From the NCBI GenBank assembly GCA_037962975.1, contig CM075672.1, positions 60,210,501 through 60,274,500 of the forward strand: 64,000 nt of DNA, in the 5' to 3' direction. Shown piece by piece: positions 35,186-48,282 of this stretch. Under the pieces are notes generated by a model. The model was not told where the DNA came from. It made no database searches and was given only the letters and a program-made list of their open reading frames with translations. This DNA is from Clitoria ternatea (Eukaryota; Streptophyta; Magnoliopsida; Fabales; Fabaceae). Made by a program: the position numbers and the translations under genes. Within the stretch, counting starts at the first letter, position 1. Every line of letters starts with the position of its first letter.

Positions 35186-38100
35186 TGACATCAAACACGC
35201 CTTCAAACCTTTCATTGTGATCGATCCTAGACAAAGAAAAATTGTCTGGACCCAACTTTCTAGACTGGTATAGGAATTTGAGGATTGTCCTCAAACAAGA
35301 GAAAAAACAGTATGTCCTGGAAGATCCGATTCCGGAACCACCCGTGAACAATGCCTCTAAAGCTGACAAGGATGCTTACAAGAAGCATCAGGATGACCTT
35401 TAGATGTCCAATGCCTTATGCTGGCAACCATGTCTCCTGAGCTTCAGAAGCAACATGAGCATATGGAGGCTTTCAATATGATCGAAAACCTAAGGAAACT
35501 ATATCAAGGTCAAGCTGACCAAGAAAGATATGAAGTTTTTTCAGCCCTATTTAGCTGCAGACTTGAAGAGGGAGGTTCTGTAGCACCTCATGTGCTCAAA
35601 ATGATTGGGTACCTGGAGAATCTAGCTAGGCTAGGATTCCCCTTCCCTCAAAAGTTAGCTACTGATCTCATTTTGAAGTCATTACCTGATAGTTTTAAGC
35701 CAGTCATCATGAATTATAACATGAATGCATTGGATAAAACATTGCCAGAGCTACTCAATATGTTGAGGACTGCTGAGCCCAATATTTCTAAAGGAAAGGG
35801 CAAGGCCATACTGATGGTCAATTCTGGCAAAGGTAAAGGAAAGGGCATGTATAAAGGCAAAGGAAAGGCTGTTATGGGAAAAGGCAAGACAATTTGGAAA
35901 GGCAAGGATAAGCCAAGTACATCAGCCTTAAAACCTGTGGGTGGGGTGGCTAAGGAAGGAAATTGTCACCATTGTGGACAGAAGGGACACTGGAAGAGAA
36001 ACTGTCCAAAGTACCTGGAAGAGCTTAAGAAGAAGGGAAGTGAGACTTCCACTTCAGGTATTTTTGTTATAGAAATTAACTTGTCAACTTCAACATCATG
36101 GGTATTAGATACTGGATGTGGATCTCACATTTGTCTTAATGTGCAGGATCTAAAAAGGAGTAGGCAGTTGATGAAGGGCGAGGTGGACCTACGCGTTGGA
36201 AATGGAGCAAGAGTTGCTGCATTAGCTGTAGGGACTTATTTTTTATCCTTGCCCTCAGGGCTTGTTCTTGAACTAGAAAATTGTTTTTATGTTCCGACAA
36301 TAAGAAGAAACATTATTTTTGTTTCTTGTCTAGATAGGAAAGGGTTTTCCTTTATAATAAAGAACAATAGTTGTTATGTTTATTTGAATGACATGTTTTA
36401 TTGCTGTGCAAATTTGAGTAATGGACTTTATGTTCTTGATCTCGAAACCCCTATCTATAACGTTAATACTAAAAGGGTTAAACCAAATGATTTAAACCCA
36501 ACTTATCTTTGGCATTGTCGCCTAGGACATATAAATGAGAAACGTATTTCTAAACTCCATAAAGATGGATATTTAGACTCTTTTGATTTTGAATCAATAG
36601 ATACATGCGAGTCTTGTTTATTAGGGAAGATGACTAAGACCCCATTTACTGGAATGGGTGAAAGGGCGAGTGATCTTCTAAGCTTGACACATAGTGATGT
36701 ATGTGGGCCAATAGGGACAATGGCTAGGGGAGGTTTTAGCTACTTTATCACTTTTACTGATGATTGCAGTAGATATGGATTTGTGTTTCTAATGAAGCAT
36801 AAATCATAATCCTTTGAAAAGTTCAAAGAATTCAAACATGAAGTAGAGAACCAACTTGGCAAGAAAATTAAAGTACTTCGATCTGATCGAGGTGGTGAAT
36901 ACTTAAGCCTGGAGTTTGATGAATATCTTAAAGAATGTGGGATTGTCTCTCAACTCACTCCTCCTGGAACACCACAATGGAATGGTGTTTCTGAGCGGAG
37001 AAATAGAACCTTGTTAGACATGGTTCGATCAATGATGAGTCAAACTGACCTCCCTAACTCCTTCTGGGGACATGCTTTGATGACAACAGCTTTCACACTT
37101 AACCGTGTTCCATCTAAGGCTGTCATAAAGACACCGTATGAGATATAGACTGGGAAACGACCCAGTATGTCTTTTCTTAAGATTTGGGGCTGTGAAGCTT
37201 ATGTGAAGCGTCAAATTTCTGACAAACTTGGACCCAAATCAGATAAATGTCTTTTTATGGGATACCCAAAGGAAACTAAGGGTTATTACTTCTACAATCC
37301 TATCGAGGGCAAAGTGTTTGTCGCTCAAAATGCTGTATTCTTAGAAAGGGAATTCATCTCTAAAAGAATCAGTGGGAGGAAAATAGAACTTGAAGAAGTT
37401 CAAGACCTACAAGGCATTGAAGAGCCAATGGTGGAAATGGAGCCGGAACCACAAAATGTTGTGATAACTCCAACTCCAGTAGAACAAGACTTGCGTAGAT
37501 CAGGTAGAATACGTCAACAACCTAAAAGATATAGATTTCTTGTAACTCAGGAAGGAGATGTGTTGCTAATGGATCAAAATGAGCCAACATCTTATGAAGA
37601 GGCCATTGCAAGTCCAGAATCTGAGAAATGGCTTGAAGCCATGGAATCTAAAATGGACTCCATGTACAGTAATCAAGTTTGGTCTTTGGTTGATGCACCC
37701 GAAGGGGTAAAACCTATAGGATGCAAGTGGGTTTTCAAAAAGAAAATTGACATGGATGGAAATATAAGTACCTATAAGGCAAGATTGGTAGCGAAAGGTT
37801 TCAAGTAAATTCATGGTATAGACTATGATGAAACCTTTTCTCCAGTCGCTATGCTAAAGTCTGTTCGGATTCTGCTTGCTATTGCTGCATACCATGATTA
37901 TGAGATATGGCAAATGGATGTCAAGACTGCTTTCCTTAATGGAAATCTTCTTGAGGAAGTGTACATGACACAACCCGAAGGCTTTGTTAAGCCTGAAGCA
38001 TCCAGGAAGGTGTGCAAACTACGACGTTCCATATATGGACTTAAGCAAGCTTCCAGAAGCTGGAATCTTCATTTTGATGAAGCCGTTAAACAATTTGGCT

Positions 38101-39161
38101 TTACTAAAAATGAGGATGAACCTTGTGTCTACAAGAAGGTTAGTGACTGCACAATTATTTTTCTGGTCCTGTATATTGATGACATACTACTCATTGGAAA
38201 TAACATTTCTACCCTTCAGTCTGTGAAGACTTGGTTGGGAAGCTGTTTTTCTATGAAGGACTTAGGTGAAGCAACCTATGTGTCGGGAATTAAGATCTAT
38301 AGAGATAGATCAAGAAAACTTCTCGGCCTAAGTCAGAATACATACATAGACAAAGTGTTAAAAAGATTTAACATGCAAGATTCCAAAAAGGGAACTTTGC
38401 CTATGGCTCATGGCATAAGCCTATCAAAGGCTCAATCTCCTTCCACTAAAGAAGAGAGAGAACGGATGAATAAGATTCCATATGCATTTGCTATTGGATC
38501 AATCATGTATTCCATGATATGTACCCGACCAGATGTCTCGTATGCTTTAAGCATGACGAGCAGATACCAGTCTGATCCCGGTGAAAGTCACTGGACTGTT
38601 GTCAAGAATATCCTAAAGTACTTGAGAAAAACTAAAGATTCATTCTTGATATATGGAGGGGAAGAAGAGCTCATTGTAAAGGGTTACACTGATGCTAGCT
38701 TCCAAACTGATAAGGATGACTCAAGATCACAATCAGGGTATGTGTTTTGTTTAAATGGTGGCGTTGTAAGCTGGAAAAGTTCGAAGCAAGAGACAGTTGC
38801 TGATTCTACTACAGAATCTGAGTATATTGCTGCCTCAAATGCTGCAAAACAGGCAGTATGGATCAAGAAGTTCATAACAGAACTTGAGGTAGTTCCTAGC
38901 ATTGTAGACCCTATAAGTCTCTACTGTGACAATAGTGAAGCAATTACACAAGCTAAGAAACCTAGATCACATCAGCGATCCAAGCATATACTTAGGCGTT
39001 ATCATCTCATCCGAGAAATACTTGAACGAGGAGATGTTAAGATATGTAAAGTGCACACTGATGAGAACATTGCCGACCCACTCAACAAACCTCTTGCACA
39101 TCAAAAGCATGAGGGACATACTAGATCATTAGGCATTAGGCAAATGTCTGATTGGCTCTAG
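35186..39161 (+). pseudogene. F gag-pol polyprotein, few lesions
   Basis: Complete copia polyprotein. Gag starts at ATG 35186 (MTSNTPSNL), has two early stops and a frameshift near 35410, then one frame runs to 39161. Gag contains a Lys-Gly repeat region (KGKGKAILMV, GKGKGKGMYKGKGK) and a CCHC knuckle CHHCGQKGHWKRNC. Protease has WVLDTGCGSHI; integrase has HCRLGHINEKRI, CESCLLGK, RSDRGGEYLS and GTPQWNGVSERRNRTLLDM. RT has MDVKTAFLNGNLLEEVYMTQP and YIDDILLIGN; RNase H has TDASFQTDKDDSRSQSGYVF. In-frame stops are at 36807 (TAA), 37146 (TAG, where related elements have Trp) and 37806 (TAA). Confidence 0.93.
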
Positions 39162-39164
39162 TGC

Positions 39165-39174
39165 AAGTGGGAGA
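39165..39174 (+). other. F polypurine tract
   Basis: AAGTGGGAGA directly before the 3' LTR start TGTTAGTG. Confidence 0.85.
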
Positions 39175-39175
39175 T

Positions 39176-40439
39176 TGTTAGTGTATGCACTAGGAGCTAT
39201 TAATGTATCAATTTTAACTTATTAATAAAATTAGTATTTTTAGTTTTAGACAAATGCTATTTATCTTGGAATAATAGGTCATATGAGAATTATTCCTAAA
39301 ACGTCCCTAATCAAGTATTTACATGTGGACATGTAAATACATTAAGATTAGTGTGTGAATGTACTGATGATTTGATCTCACAAATCATGGATATATGATA
39401 TCAAGTCTTTACACGGGTACACATTAAGAGTAATGTTGTACTGGACAGACCCACCATGAGAATGTTGCATGGATCGTTACATGAGTGTCATAAACGGTTC
39501 TCAATGTGATAATGGTATGTAGTCCTTCGACCTGAAGTCACTACGATTCCTACATAAGGAGTTTATTGTTTTAATACAATCAAACGTTATCTGTAATAAG
39601 ATGACCATAAAGATTTTGATTAGGCAATAGATAAATTATGCAGAGGGATGTGAGTGATGTAGATGGAATTTGTCTCTCCTATGTGACAGGAGTGATATCT
39701 ATGGGCCACTTGATGGAGTGAGACTAATGAAATGCATGGCCATGCTAGGACGAATAAATATTAGATATTTATTCTATAAAGTCTACTCTGGTATCAAGTA
39801 AAATGAATTGGGCCATACAAGGATGACGACGACCATGCCTTGGGCCCAATTAGATATCGTGACAAAAGGAATAGATATATAAAATAATTATCACTTATAG
39901 GTCATGTCGATGATAAATAATATTCGGACATAATGATGTATTGCTAGATACCGCTCTTATTTTATATTGATAATAAAATAGTTTATTATTAATATAACCG
40001 AATATTTTACCTATAGGGTCACACACATAAAGTAAGACCACCAGAGGATAGTTTTATTTTAGTTGGACTAAAAATAAAACTATTTAGGCCTAACACATTT
40101 AGAATGAGTCAGGAGCCCAATGTTTAATGAGAGCTCAAGTCAAGACCTAAGCCTATATATAGAGCATGAGATGCTCATAGGCTGTGGCTCAGAAATTAGA
40201 TTACACTAAAATTCCGTACTAGCATTCAGATCGTTAGTTTTCTGGTGGGAGTGCTCGTGTGGACTCCAAAGGGTGAAGCTACAATTGCTTCGATCGAGGA
40301 TCTTGTTCTACGTCTACAAGAGGTAAACCCTAATTAAAAATTTTAATTTAGCATAATTCTTTGAGACATACGTGTTTGCAATTCTTTCTTGGGAATCCTT
40401 TGTGTTTCTGCTGCCTGACCCTAATAGGATTCCCTAACA
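39176..40439 (+). repeat. F 3' LTR
   Basis: 1264 bp, TGTTAGTGTATG to TTCCCTAACA. Same length as the 5' copy, with about 24 substitutions by eye. Confidence 0.93.
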
Positions 40440-40444
40440 GCAGG

Positions 40445-41190
40445 ACCATTATTTAGTTGATTCAACAGAAGACCAACATGTCAACGCTGGCCCTGAAACG
40501 TGCCTACGCTCAAGTAACAATTCAAGCAAAATTTCCCTAGGGTTGGGATTACTAAAGCTTCAATGAATTCCTAACTCTACATTAAGTTAGATTTTAGTTG
40601 ATTGCATGTGAAGAACAAGTAAGGAAGTTGAATTTCATTGTTAGATTGAAGAATTCAGATCAATCTCAAGCTCTACTTCAGAGAGGAATCATGGCTTAGA
40701 GCTCAGGTAACTCCTTGCTACTTTATTAATTCAGGCCTACATTCTAGGTGAATAACTAGGGTTCAACTTTTAATTTCACAATTAGTTCCTCTGTAGGTGA
40801 ATACCTAAGGAATTAGGGTTTAAATGTAAAGAATTAGTGTTAATCACCTAAGGGGTTAGGGGTTAATCATCTATGAAACCTATCACATGTGTTGCTACTA
40901 GAATTGTACCTTAATTGTATGATTTAGGATGAAATTGAATGCTGAGGTGATCCTAACCTGCTTTCATTCTTTGTGCTACAACCTTAACTCTGTGCATTCC
41001 ACTAGAAAATACAAAAATATCAATTTTATCAAAAGCAAAAATATTATGAATTCTTTCTTAATTTGGCTTGGTTTAGCTAGTATTAGTCCTTGGTTGTGGT
41101 AATTACCTGAATCCCTGTGGGACGATCAAATATACTCTGTTTTAACGATTGGTGTGCTTACCATAAATTCCATCACTTTGATTAGAAGCA
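40445..41190 (+). repeat. A 5' LTR, second part
   Basis: Continues the Athila-like LTR after F. It ends with the conserved Athila stretch CCTGTGGGACGATC (near 41115) and ...AGCA just before the PBS. The words CAACGCT/CCTACGCTC early on match the motif type seen in the first part. Confidence 0.7.
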
Positions 41191-41199
41191 TCAAGTTAT

Positions 41200-41219
41200 T
41201 GGCGCCGTTGTTAGGGATT
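41200..41219 (+). other. A primer binding site, tRNA-Asp type
   Basis: TGGCGCCGTTGTTAGGGATT is nearly the complement of the tRNA-Asp 3' end used by Athila elements. The usual GCCGGGG has become GTTAGGG. Confidence 0.8.
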
Positions 41220-41340
41220 GTTGAGTAATATCAATAATCTTTTGACCGGTACCAGACTGAATATTTTCATTCTATTGATTAGTTGTTAGTTAATTGTATT
41301 AGTAGTTTCAATTCTTAGGTACTTGTTAGTGTGGTAGTTA

Positions 41341-42122
41341 TTGTTTGAAGTAGAGTGTATGCAGTTGTGGGACAAGGGAGAGCCACTCTTCTTTGATCCT
41401 AATATAAATCTGTTAGAAAGAAAGTTAAGAAAAAAGAAAAAACTTAAAGAACAGCAAGAAATGGAGTATAGGAAGGTTATGTTTGGTGATTACTCCAGCC
41501 CTACTGATGAAGGATCCCAATGTAGCATCCTTAGGCCACCAATTGCAGCAAATAACTTTGAACTAAAACCTGCTTTGTTACAGTTAATAAGGAATAAACA
41601 ATTTGGAGGAATTGAGATAGAAGATTCAAATTTACACTTAGCCAATTTCTTCCAAACCTGTGATACAATAAAAATGAATGGCGTTCCTGATGAGGCAATC
41701 CGTCTTAGATTGTTCCCTTTTTCTTTTTGGGACCTAGCCAAAGCCTGGTTATAAAGTTAACTAAGAGGCAGTATATCCATTTTGGAAGACCTTACTAGAA
41801 AATTTTTGATAAAATACTTCCCTTCTTCCAAATATGCTAAGTTGTGCACTGAGATCACTTGTTTCCAGTAGAGAGAGAGGGAATCTCTAATGGAAGCATG
41901 GGATTGTTACAAGGAAAGCCTGAGGAAATATCCTCACCATCAAATCCTTGAAGTGTAGCAAGTTAGTATTTTCTATAATGTAGTCAAGCTAGCCACTAGT
42001 GTGGTAATATATGCCTCAGCTAGAGGTCATCTGACTACCAAAACTGTAGAGGAAGCAATAGAATTGATAGATGTTATGGCTTCCAATGAGTGTCTAGTTA
42101 GTGAAAGGAATCATGTGCCTAA
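41341..42122 (+). pseudogene. A gag, N-terminal part
   Basis: Athila-type gag with MNGVPDEAIRLRLFPFSFWD and KYFPSSKYAKLCTEITCFQ. The open stretch 41341-41754 is followed by the same frame with stops near 41752, 41867 and 41956. It is interrupted at 42123 by T4 after ...VMASNECLVSERNHVPN and continues at 51670. Confidence 0.82.
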
Positions 42123-45100
42123 TGTAACATCCCTAATTTTATATAAATAATTAAATATTGGGAACAAATACTAAATAATTAAATATGAGTGAATTAATAT
42201 CCTAAAAGATTGAAAATAATTAAATTAAGATTTTGGGGGTTATTCATAATTTATTGGGGCTTTATAAGCTAAAATTTGACCCGATTAAAATATGGGTGTC
42301 AGACCAAGTATCTCCGATTGAGATGCTGTTAGTCAGGGCTATTAATGATATTATTAGGGATCCAAATATGTATTCGGAATAATTTTTGGATGAAGTATTG
42401 AGCCCGAACGAAGATCCTGTTTGAATTAGAACGGAGAAGCTTTAGGTGAACAGATATAATTAAATGCCAAAACTTTTCTCCCTTCTCATTTATGTTGCAT
42501 TTTCCTTTCTTCTATACTCTCTACTTCTCATTACTTCTCCTTCCACTCATCCTTTTCTTTTTCTTCAAAAAACCCTCAAAGTGGTGTGTGTGCCCTTTGC
42601 TTCCATTTTCATCTTCATCAAGCAAGAAGGAGCCCTTGGTTTAGAAGCTCTCTTCCTTCTTCTCCCTCTCCAATTTCTTCATACACTCTCTCTCTTTAAT
42701 AGAGCTCACTTAACTCTTGGCTTAAGGTAAGGTTTCATCTTAATTTCTTGAGCTTAAACCCTAGGTTTTGAGCTTATTATGGTTTTTGAAAGGGAAATGC
42801 ATGTTGGTTGCTTTGGGGGAGGCATTTATGATGAGAAACCCTAAGGTGGAATATTTTTAATGTGAGTTTTATGAGGGCCTTGAGAGGTACACAAAAATGG
42901 CATGAAGATGATGGGAAATGATGAAAATTTATGATGGTTGTTGGGTTTTTTAATGAAACCCTAACCCTATAATTTGGGGGAAATGAGAAATGTGGGTAAT
43001 GTGTATTTATTATTGATGGGAGATGCTATTTATGATTAGTAATGACCATTAATGATGGTGACTAATTGATAATGGTTGTTGGGAACCATTAATATAGGAA
43101 CCCATTCTAGGACATGGCATTGAAAATGCATAATAATGAATTTGGACACCTAACCCATGGTGGTTATGGTGAAATTAATGAAATAAATGAGGTTTAGGAA
43201 TTTAAAGTGTTATAAACACCAAGTAAATAAATATGAGCATTGAGTCTTGGTGGTTGAATAGAAAATAATTGTGTGGTATATTGTCTAATATAGGAAACAA
43301 CCCCATTGACAAGGTGAGACCATCAGACCGCGTTGATTACTACTTCTCTTGAGGTAGGAAGGGGTAACTATTCTAAATGCATGATTTCATCCATTGATGA
43401 TGTGAATGTATAGTGTTATGCTAGGATAATGTGGCTTGAGTGGATGATATGATGATTTTATGATTGAAATGCATTTAGAATGATCGATGTTATATGGCAT
43501 ATGCTTTTGGGATGATGAGTGTTTTGTTGTTTTGATTCATGTTAATAAATTTGTTATGAATAGCTTGAGACCATGGTTGTATTCATTGATATGTGGTTGA
43601 ACATCCCATAATGTGTGAACTAATGAATGTTGATTGCCACTAACTAACAGTGTGTATGAAACCCAATGAATGTTGGTGGTGGTAGAGAATGATGAGTATA
43701 TGAAATCCACTAAGTGGTTGTGGTAAATTGTTGAATGTGGAGTGGCATGATAAGATGCATAGAGTGAGAATGCATTGATTGGAATTTGCATTAATGGCAT
43801 ATCATACACTGTCTATGTGGAATGTTAGGGGTTCCACTAGGCGGGCCCAGTGGGAGGGCGACCTAGTGCACAGGTATATTGTTGTATTTCCCTAGTGATT
43901 TTGGGAATCACGAAGCTGTCCATAGTTCGGTGACGAGGCACCGTATATGGCGGGCTCAGTGGGCGGGCGGCTCTGTGATGAGCAAGTTACCTCGGTGTCC
44001 GACATGGCACGGCTCTCTCGATGTGTGTTCGGGAGGGGCCCGTAGCATTTTGGCAAGTAAGGCCATGATATTGAACCGCAAGTCACGGGGTGACTAGTGC
44101 TACATAGGGGCGAGTGTGGTTTGGTACCAGTAAAATATGTTGTTGAGCATGCATGAATTAAGATATATGTGTACACATTTTTCTACTACAGTAGGGGCAT
44201 AGTAGCACACCTATGCTTGTCCCACATTTAGTATGTTGTTGTTTCCCACAGTCGGATCCGCATTTGATAATAATTCCTTTGTGCATATACATTAGCTATA
44301 AGAGCATTTGCATATAGCCGGAGATATGCCTAGTTGAAAGCCTGTGGTGGCGATGGATGATTGAGAAATAAAGAGGAAAAAATATGGTACTAACATTGTG
44401 TGTATGATGATGTTATTAAGAATTCCAATGATTTGGATATGTGTGTCATGGATGTATTGCTTCAAATACGTAACATGTTAAGATGAAATGATATAGTATA
44501 TGAATGAAACTGTGATGTTTCTTGAGAAACATAACATATGTAAGTATGTATAAGTATCATCATAATGTATGACTTTGATACATTTGGATTATGTTACTCA
44601 CCTCCTATTGCCATTTTTATGTTTAATGTAGGTATGGTGTAAATCCTACTCTTTTGGAGGTTGAGTATTGATGGAGGTAAATATGGAGGGAATGTGGGTG
44701 AGCCTTGGCCGGCATATTGTCATTTTGTAGAGTATATGATGTATATATGCTTAACTTTATAATTTAATGTGATGAATGATGATTTTGGAGGTCATGTAGG
44801 AAAATTAGACCCTTATATGTATGGCTAATTTTCATTAATGACCTTGACAATGTATAGATGACAAATATGATGAGAATTACTATTAGAATTGATGAATGAA
44901 TGAAATATTTCAGGAGATTTTATGTCTTATAAAGTATATAAGGCGTCAAGTTTGATTATGATATGATTCATGAATTGAAATGGAAGTTGTTGAATATGAT
45001 TACTTGAAACCAGTTCTAAATGCTTAATATGATGTATGTGATATGTTAATTTTGATCAATTTTGCTTGGGATGAGTTTTTATGTGTTAGGTTGTGAGATT

Positions 45101-45472
45101 TTTCATGTTTCTGTGCATGAACTGATAATCTCGCTTAAGCAAAATGGATTCTTGCTCAAGCGAGAGTCCCCTGTATTAGTAGTATGTCCTCTGGGCTAAT
45201 CTCACTCAAGCAAGAGTGGTTCTCGCTCAGGCGAGACGACTCTGTACTTGGCGTGTGTATTCTGGATGTTCCTCACTCGAGAAGGCTTGCCTTCGCTCAA
45301 GCGAGAGTTATGTGGTTTGTTTCTGGATGAAATTCACTTAGACGGGCCTGGCCTCGCTCGAGCGAAATGAGGGCAGTGAGGTTCTGTCCCTTTTTTGCTC
45401 AAGCGAGCGTAGTGATGGTTCTGGAGTATTTTTGCTTATGCTCGCTGGCCTCGCTCAATCGACCCATGTGGG
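42123..45472 (+). repeat. T4 LTR, left part
   Basis: Non-coding. A pyrimidine-rich leader lies at 42464-42730; the short ORF there looks spurious. The block CTCACCTCCTATTGCCATTTT (near 44600) matches the shared Tekay-like LTR block. Pairs of CGCTCAAGCGAG-like words are at 45131/45152, 45202/45223, 45273/45293 and 45334/45354. Confidence 0.8.
45131..45460. repeat. Paired CGCTCAAGCGAG-like near-palindromes in T4
   Basis: Words of the form TYRCTYAAGCGAG occur in pairs at 21, 21, 20 and 20 bp start to start. A further pair near 45432/45451 is about 19 bp apart. The sequence between pairs is unrelated. Confidence 0.85.
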
Positions 45473-46497
45473 TGTTAACCTAGCGATAGCGTCTCAATAG
45501 TTCGTTTCCACCACCGAGTTGTTAATTGGCAAGCGCACCAATCGTTTGTAGTTTTCAAAATTTAGATATCGTTCCACTGGGATTGAAAGTCCAATAACAA
45601 CAGTAATTTTCTATTTACTATGGTAAATGTGAAGGAAGTTATAGACAAAAGAATGATTTATATACAATTTATACAATATTCACAGGATAGCATGATTGAG
45701 TGGTTCATAAGGTAAAAAGAAAATAAAATCTATCTAAAAAGTTGAGTTGCAATCTAGAATAGGTAAGATACTTGAGATAAACACAGATAAACAAATTATG
45801 TTAGAAATTGGATCCCTAATCTAGAATAACAATGAGGAACTCAAGACATGCATATTTAATCATCAAGTTTCATGTCATTGCAGCTTAAAATCATTATAAC
45901 CGATCCCTCGTGATATAAATTCTAAGAATTCACCGTAAAGTCTGATCCCTCGTGAGCTTTCTCAGTAAAAACTTGCATTAAGACCTGGCCTTATGGCAAC
46001 AATGGTTAACAACCCCTATAGAATTGAGATACCAAGGGTATTCCAACTTTTACTTTCATCAAAACAAGTTTCAATACGGCATGAACAATCATTCTCCCGT
46101 TTGACATTCATACTAATAAAACAAGTTTCAATACACATGAAAATCATTCTCCCATTTGACGTTCATATTAATAAAAGGCTGAAATACTAACATGGACTTG
46201 AATCATAAACATGCAGAGGTCGAATTCATAACATTATACTCAATAGATTAGTTCACCAATTCCAACATAAACAAATTAGTTACACATGGTGAAAGTAAAA
46301 ACAACACTTACAGAGTTTGACATTACGAAGACGATGGGAACTTCACGATACAACGATCACAATACACCGAAACACACTCAAGTATCTAGAAAACTATTCT
46401 AGAACTACAACTCACAAAAGAAGTACTCAAAGTCGAGCACAAGAGAGAAAAGAAGAGAATGGGATGCTATAGGATATGATAGAATGGTGTTGGATGG

Positions 46498-46511
46498 CCC
46501 TATTTATAGGG
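46498..46511 (-). promoter_or_regulatory. TATA box of C LTR
   Basis: CCCTATAAATAGGG, about 515 bp from the sense start of the LTR. It is itself a 14-bp near-palindrome. Confidence 0.6.
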
Positions 46512-46744
46512 CTGAGCAAGGGTGCTGACACTACGTGTCACACCCCTGACTCAGCCTCCATTAAACACTTGATAATGGCCACTTCAAATTATTAAATTTG
46601 ATCATGCCTGGCCACATGGACATGTTTCCACCGAGTTTTAGCCTTTCATGCTGAGTGGGGTGCCCATTGGTACTGAGTGGAGTGCCCATTATTGGGTCCA
46701 AGTGGAGTGGTTGGCCAAAATAGAGGTGGAGACCACGCAGCACT

Positions 46745-46823
46745 GACGCTACGCGTGGCTGTGACGCGTAGCGTCAGCATCAAAAATAGCTGTTGATGCT
46801 ACGCGTGGGGTGAGGCTACGCGT
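46745..46823. repeat. ACGCTACGCGT motifs in C LTR
   Basis: GACGCTACGCGT near 46744, its inverse ACGCGTAGCGTC near 46764, then GCTACGCGT at 46798 and 46815 (17 bp apart). Confidence 0.9.
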
Positions 46824-47021
46824 CAGATCCTCCAGTGTAAATTTCTCTTGATTTCTTAACTTTTTCACTGCAAAACTTAGAGAAAATTGATCAAGGGCAG
46901 ATTATTTCCAACAACATCCATTTATTGAATTTAAATCCTAATTTTCTAACAAATTAAACTAATTTTTGTAATTTTTATGAAATTTTTATTAAAGCTTTTA
47001 TTGAAAATTTGAGGACTAACA

Positions 47022-47034
47022 AATACCCCCAACT
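47022..47034 (-). other. C polypurine tract
   Basis: Minus strand AAGTTGGGGGTATTT directly before the LTR start TGTTAGTCC. A second similar tract is near 47520. Confidence 0.75.
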
Positions 47035-48282
47035 TGAGACATTGCTCGTCCTCGAGCAAGAGAGAAAAATAAGAAAAATAAAAATTTGGAATCAAGTCCG
47101 AGAATTTACAACAAAAAGTAATTTTCACAATTTAACTAATTTTGTAATAATCAAAAATTGGTATCAAGTATAACAAAGGTTTAATGATAAAATTTATTTA
47201 CAATATTCTATTAACAATCAAGCAGAATTTCAGGCTTACCTCACAGGTGTTTATCTCTATGTAATAGGTAACCTATTTCACTCAATCAATCATAAGATCA
47301 AACGAATTTAACTTTGTTTGTCATCTAATCAATGGTTATTTATACAGAATTAGTTCAGAAATCACAAGGTCTTTTCACGGGTTGTAATGAGGCTTGGTTT
47401 ACAAGAATCAATGGTTTTTCTTGGAATTCAAAAACCTGAAATCATAAAAGAGCATTTTATAATTTTGTAGGCTTTCTCTTGACCCAAACTCTCATTTCTT
47501 TTGCTGATGAAAAATAAATACCCCCAACTTGATTCTTTTCACTATTTTTCACTTTTCTTTTCCATACTTTTTTTCTGAAAAGAATCAAGTTGCTTATTTT
47601 CACTCCCCATTTTTGTGAGAACACTCAAAATATTTTTCATTTATTTCAATTGTTCTTTTAATCAATCAAGTATAGGGAATGGTAAAAACAGATTTAGTTT
47701 TAAGGGTACCAAGGAATTTTATTTTAGGCTCAAATTGGCTTGCAAAGGATAAAAGAATTTTTACCAAGGTAAGCTGTTTGGCCCAAAGTTTTTTTTTTCA
47801 CCAAAAATATGCCTTGATCATTTTCCTGAATTTTCTGTACAACAACACAAATCAGAGATTAAAGCAAAATCAATTCGAATTAAAAATATGTCGATTAAAC
47901 CCTCAAGTATATAAAAAGATATCTCTCTGCTCACCGGGCTATCGAAATTTACTTGATGGTTAATAAATCTATTGTAATTAAATTTATCAAAATTCCTAAG
48001 TTATAAAGAACTAATAATTAATTTTACAAAATTAAGTTTCATTGTGTAAAAACTTTAAGTGTATTAACTTACTAACAAAAATTTGATTGATTTATTAAAA
48101 GATAAATTTTATTTTTGGATTTTTGGATTATTTTTCGAATAGAATATGCAAAAACAAATAATTACGTAAAAACACACCACACAATAATAAAATACCATAA
48201 TATAAAGTGTAAATGTAAATGTAAATATAAACTAAAAATAACTATACTCAAAGTAAATGCAAGAAATAAGAAGATGGCATCA
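47035..48282 (-). other. C 3' non-coding region
   Basis: AT-rich stretch between ORF stop and polypurine tract. A second GTTGGGGGTATTT-like tract near 47520 may be a duplicated PPT. No convincing ORF is seen. Confidence 0.6.

Larger units (their letters stand above)
20959..40439 (+). mobile_element. F: Ty1/copia element, complete but with T3 inserted
   Basis: Both LTRs are present (20959-22222 and 39176-40439, each 1264 bp), with PBS, gag-pol and polypurine tract between them. Flanking five-base words are GTAGG (20954-20958) and GCAGG (40440-40444), a target-site duplication with one change. By eye I count about 24 substitutions and no indels between the LTRs, roughly 1.9 percent, so the insertion is fairly young. 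The gag is of the K-G-rich copia type; I do not assign a lineage. T3 is nested between PBS and gag. Confidence 0.93.
45473..47021 (-). repeat. C 3' LTR
   Basis: About 1.55 kb, plus strand TGTTAACCTAGCG to GAGGACTAACA, giving TGTTA/TAACA termini. It contains the Athila end stretch near 45570 and a TATA box (ccctatttataggg, 46498-46511). ACGCTACGCGT words lie in the sense-upstream part (46745-46823). Confidence 0.75.

Noticed and set aside
20959..40439. The two 1264-bp copies as a segmental duplication
   Set aside because: TG...CA ends, PBS after the first copy, PPT before the second and a near-perfect five-base duplication show they are LTRs.
42464..42730. 88-codon ORF with a hydrophobic, signal-like N-terminus
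   Set aside because: It lies in the pyrimidine-rich leader of the T4 LTR, where T-rich DNA yields Leu/Phe/Ser runs by chance.
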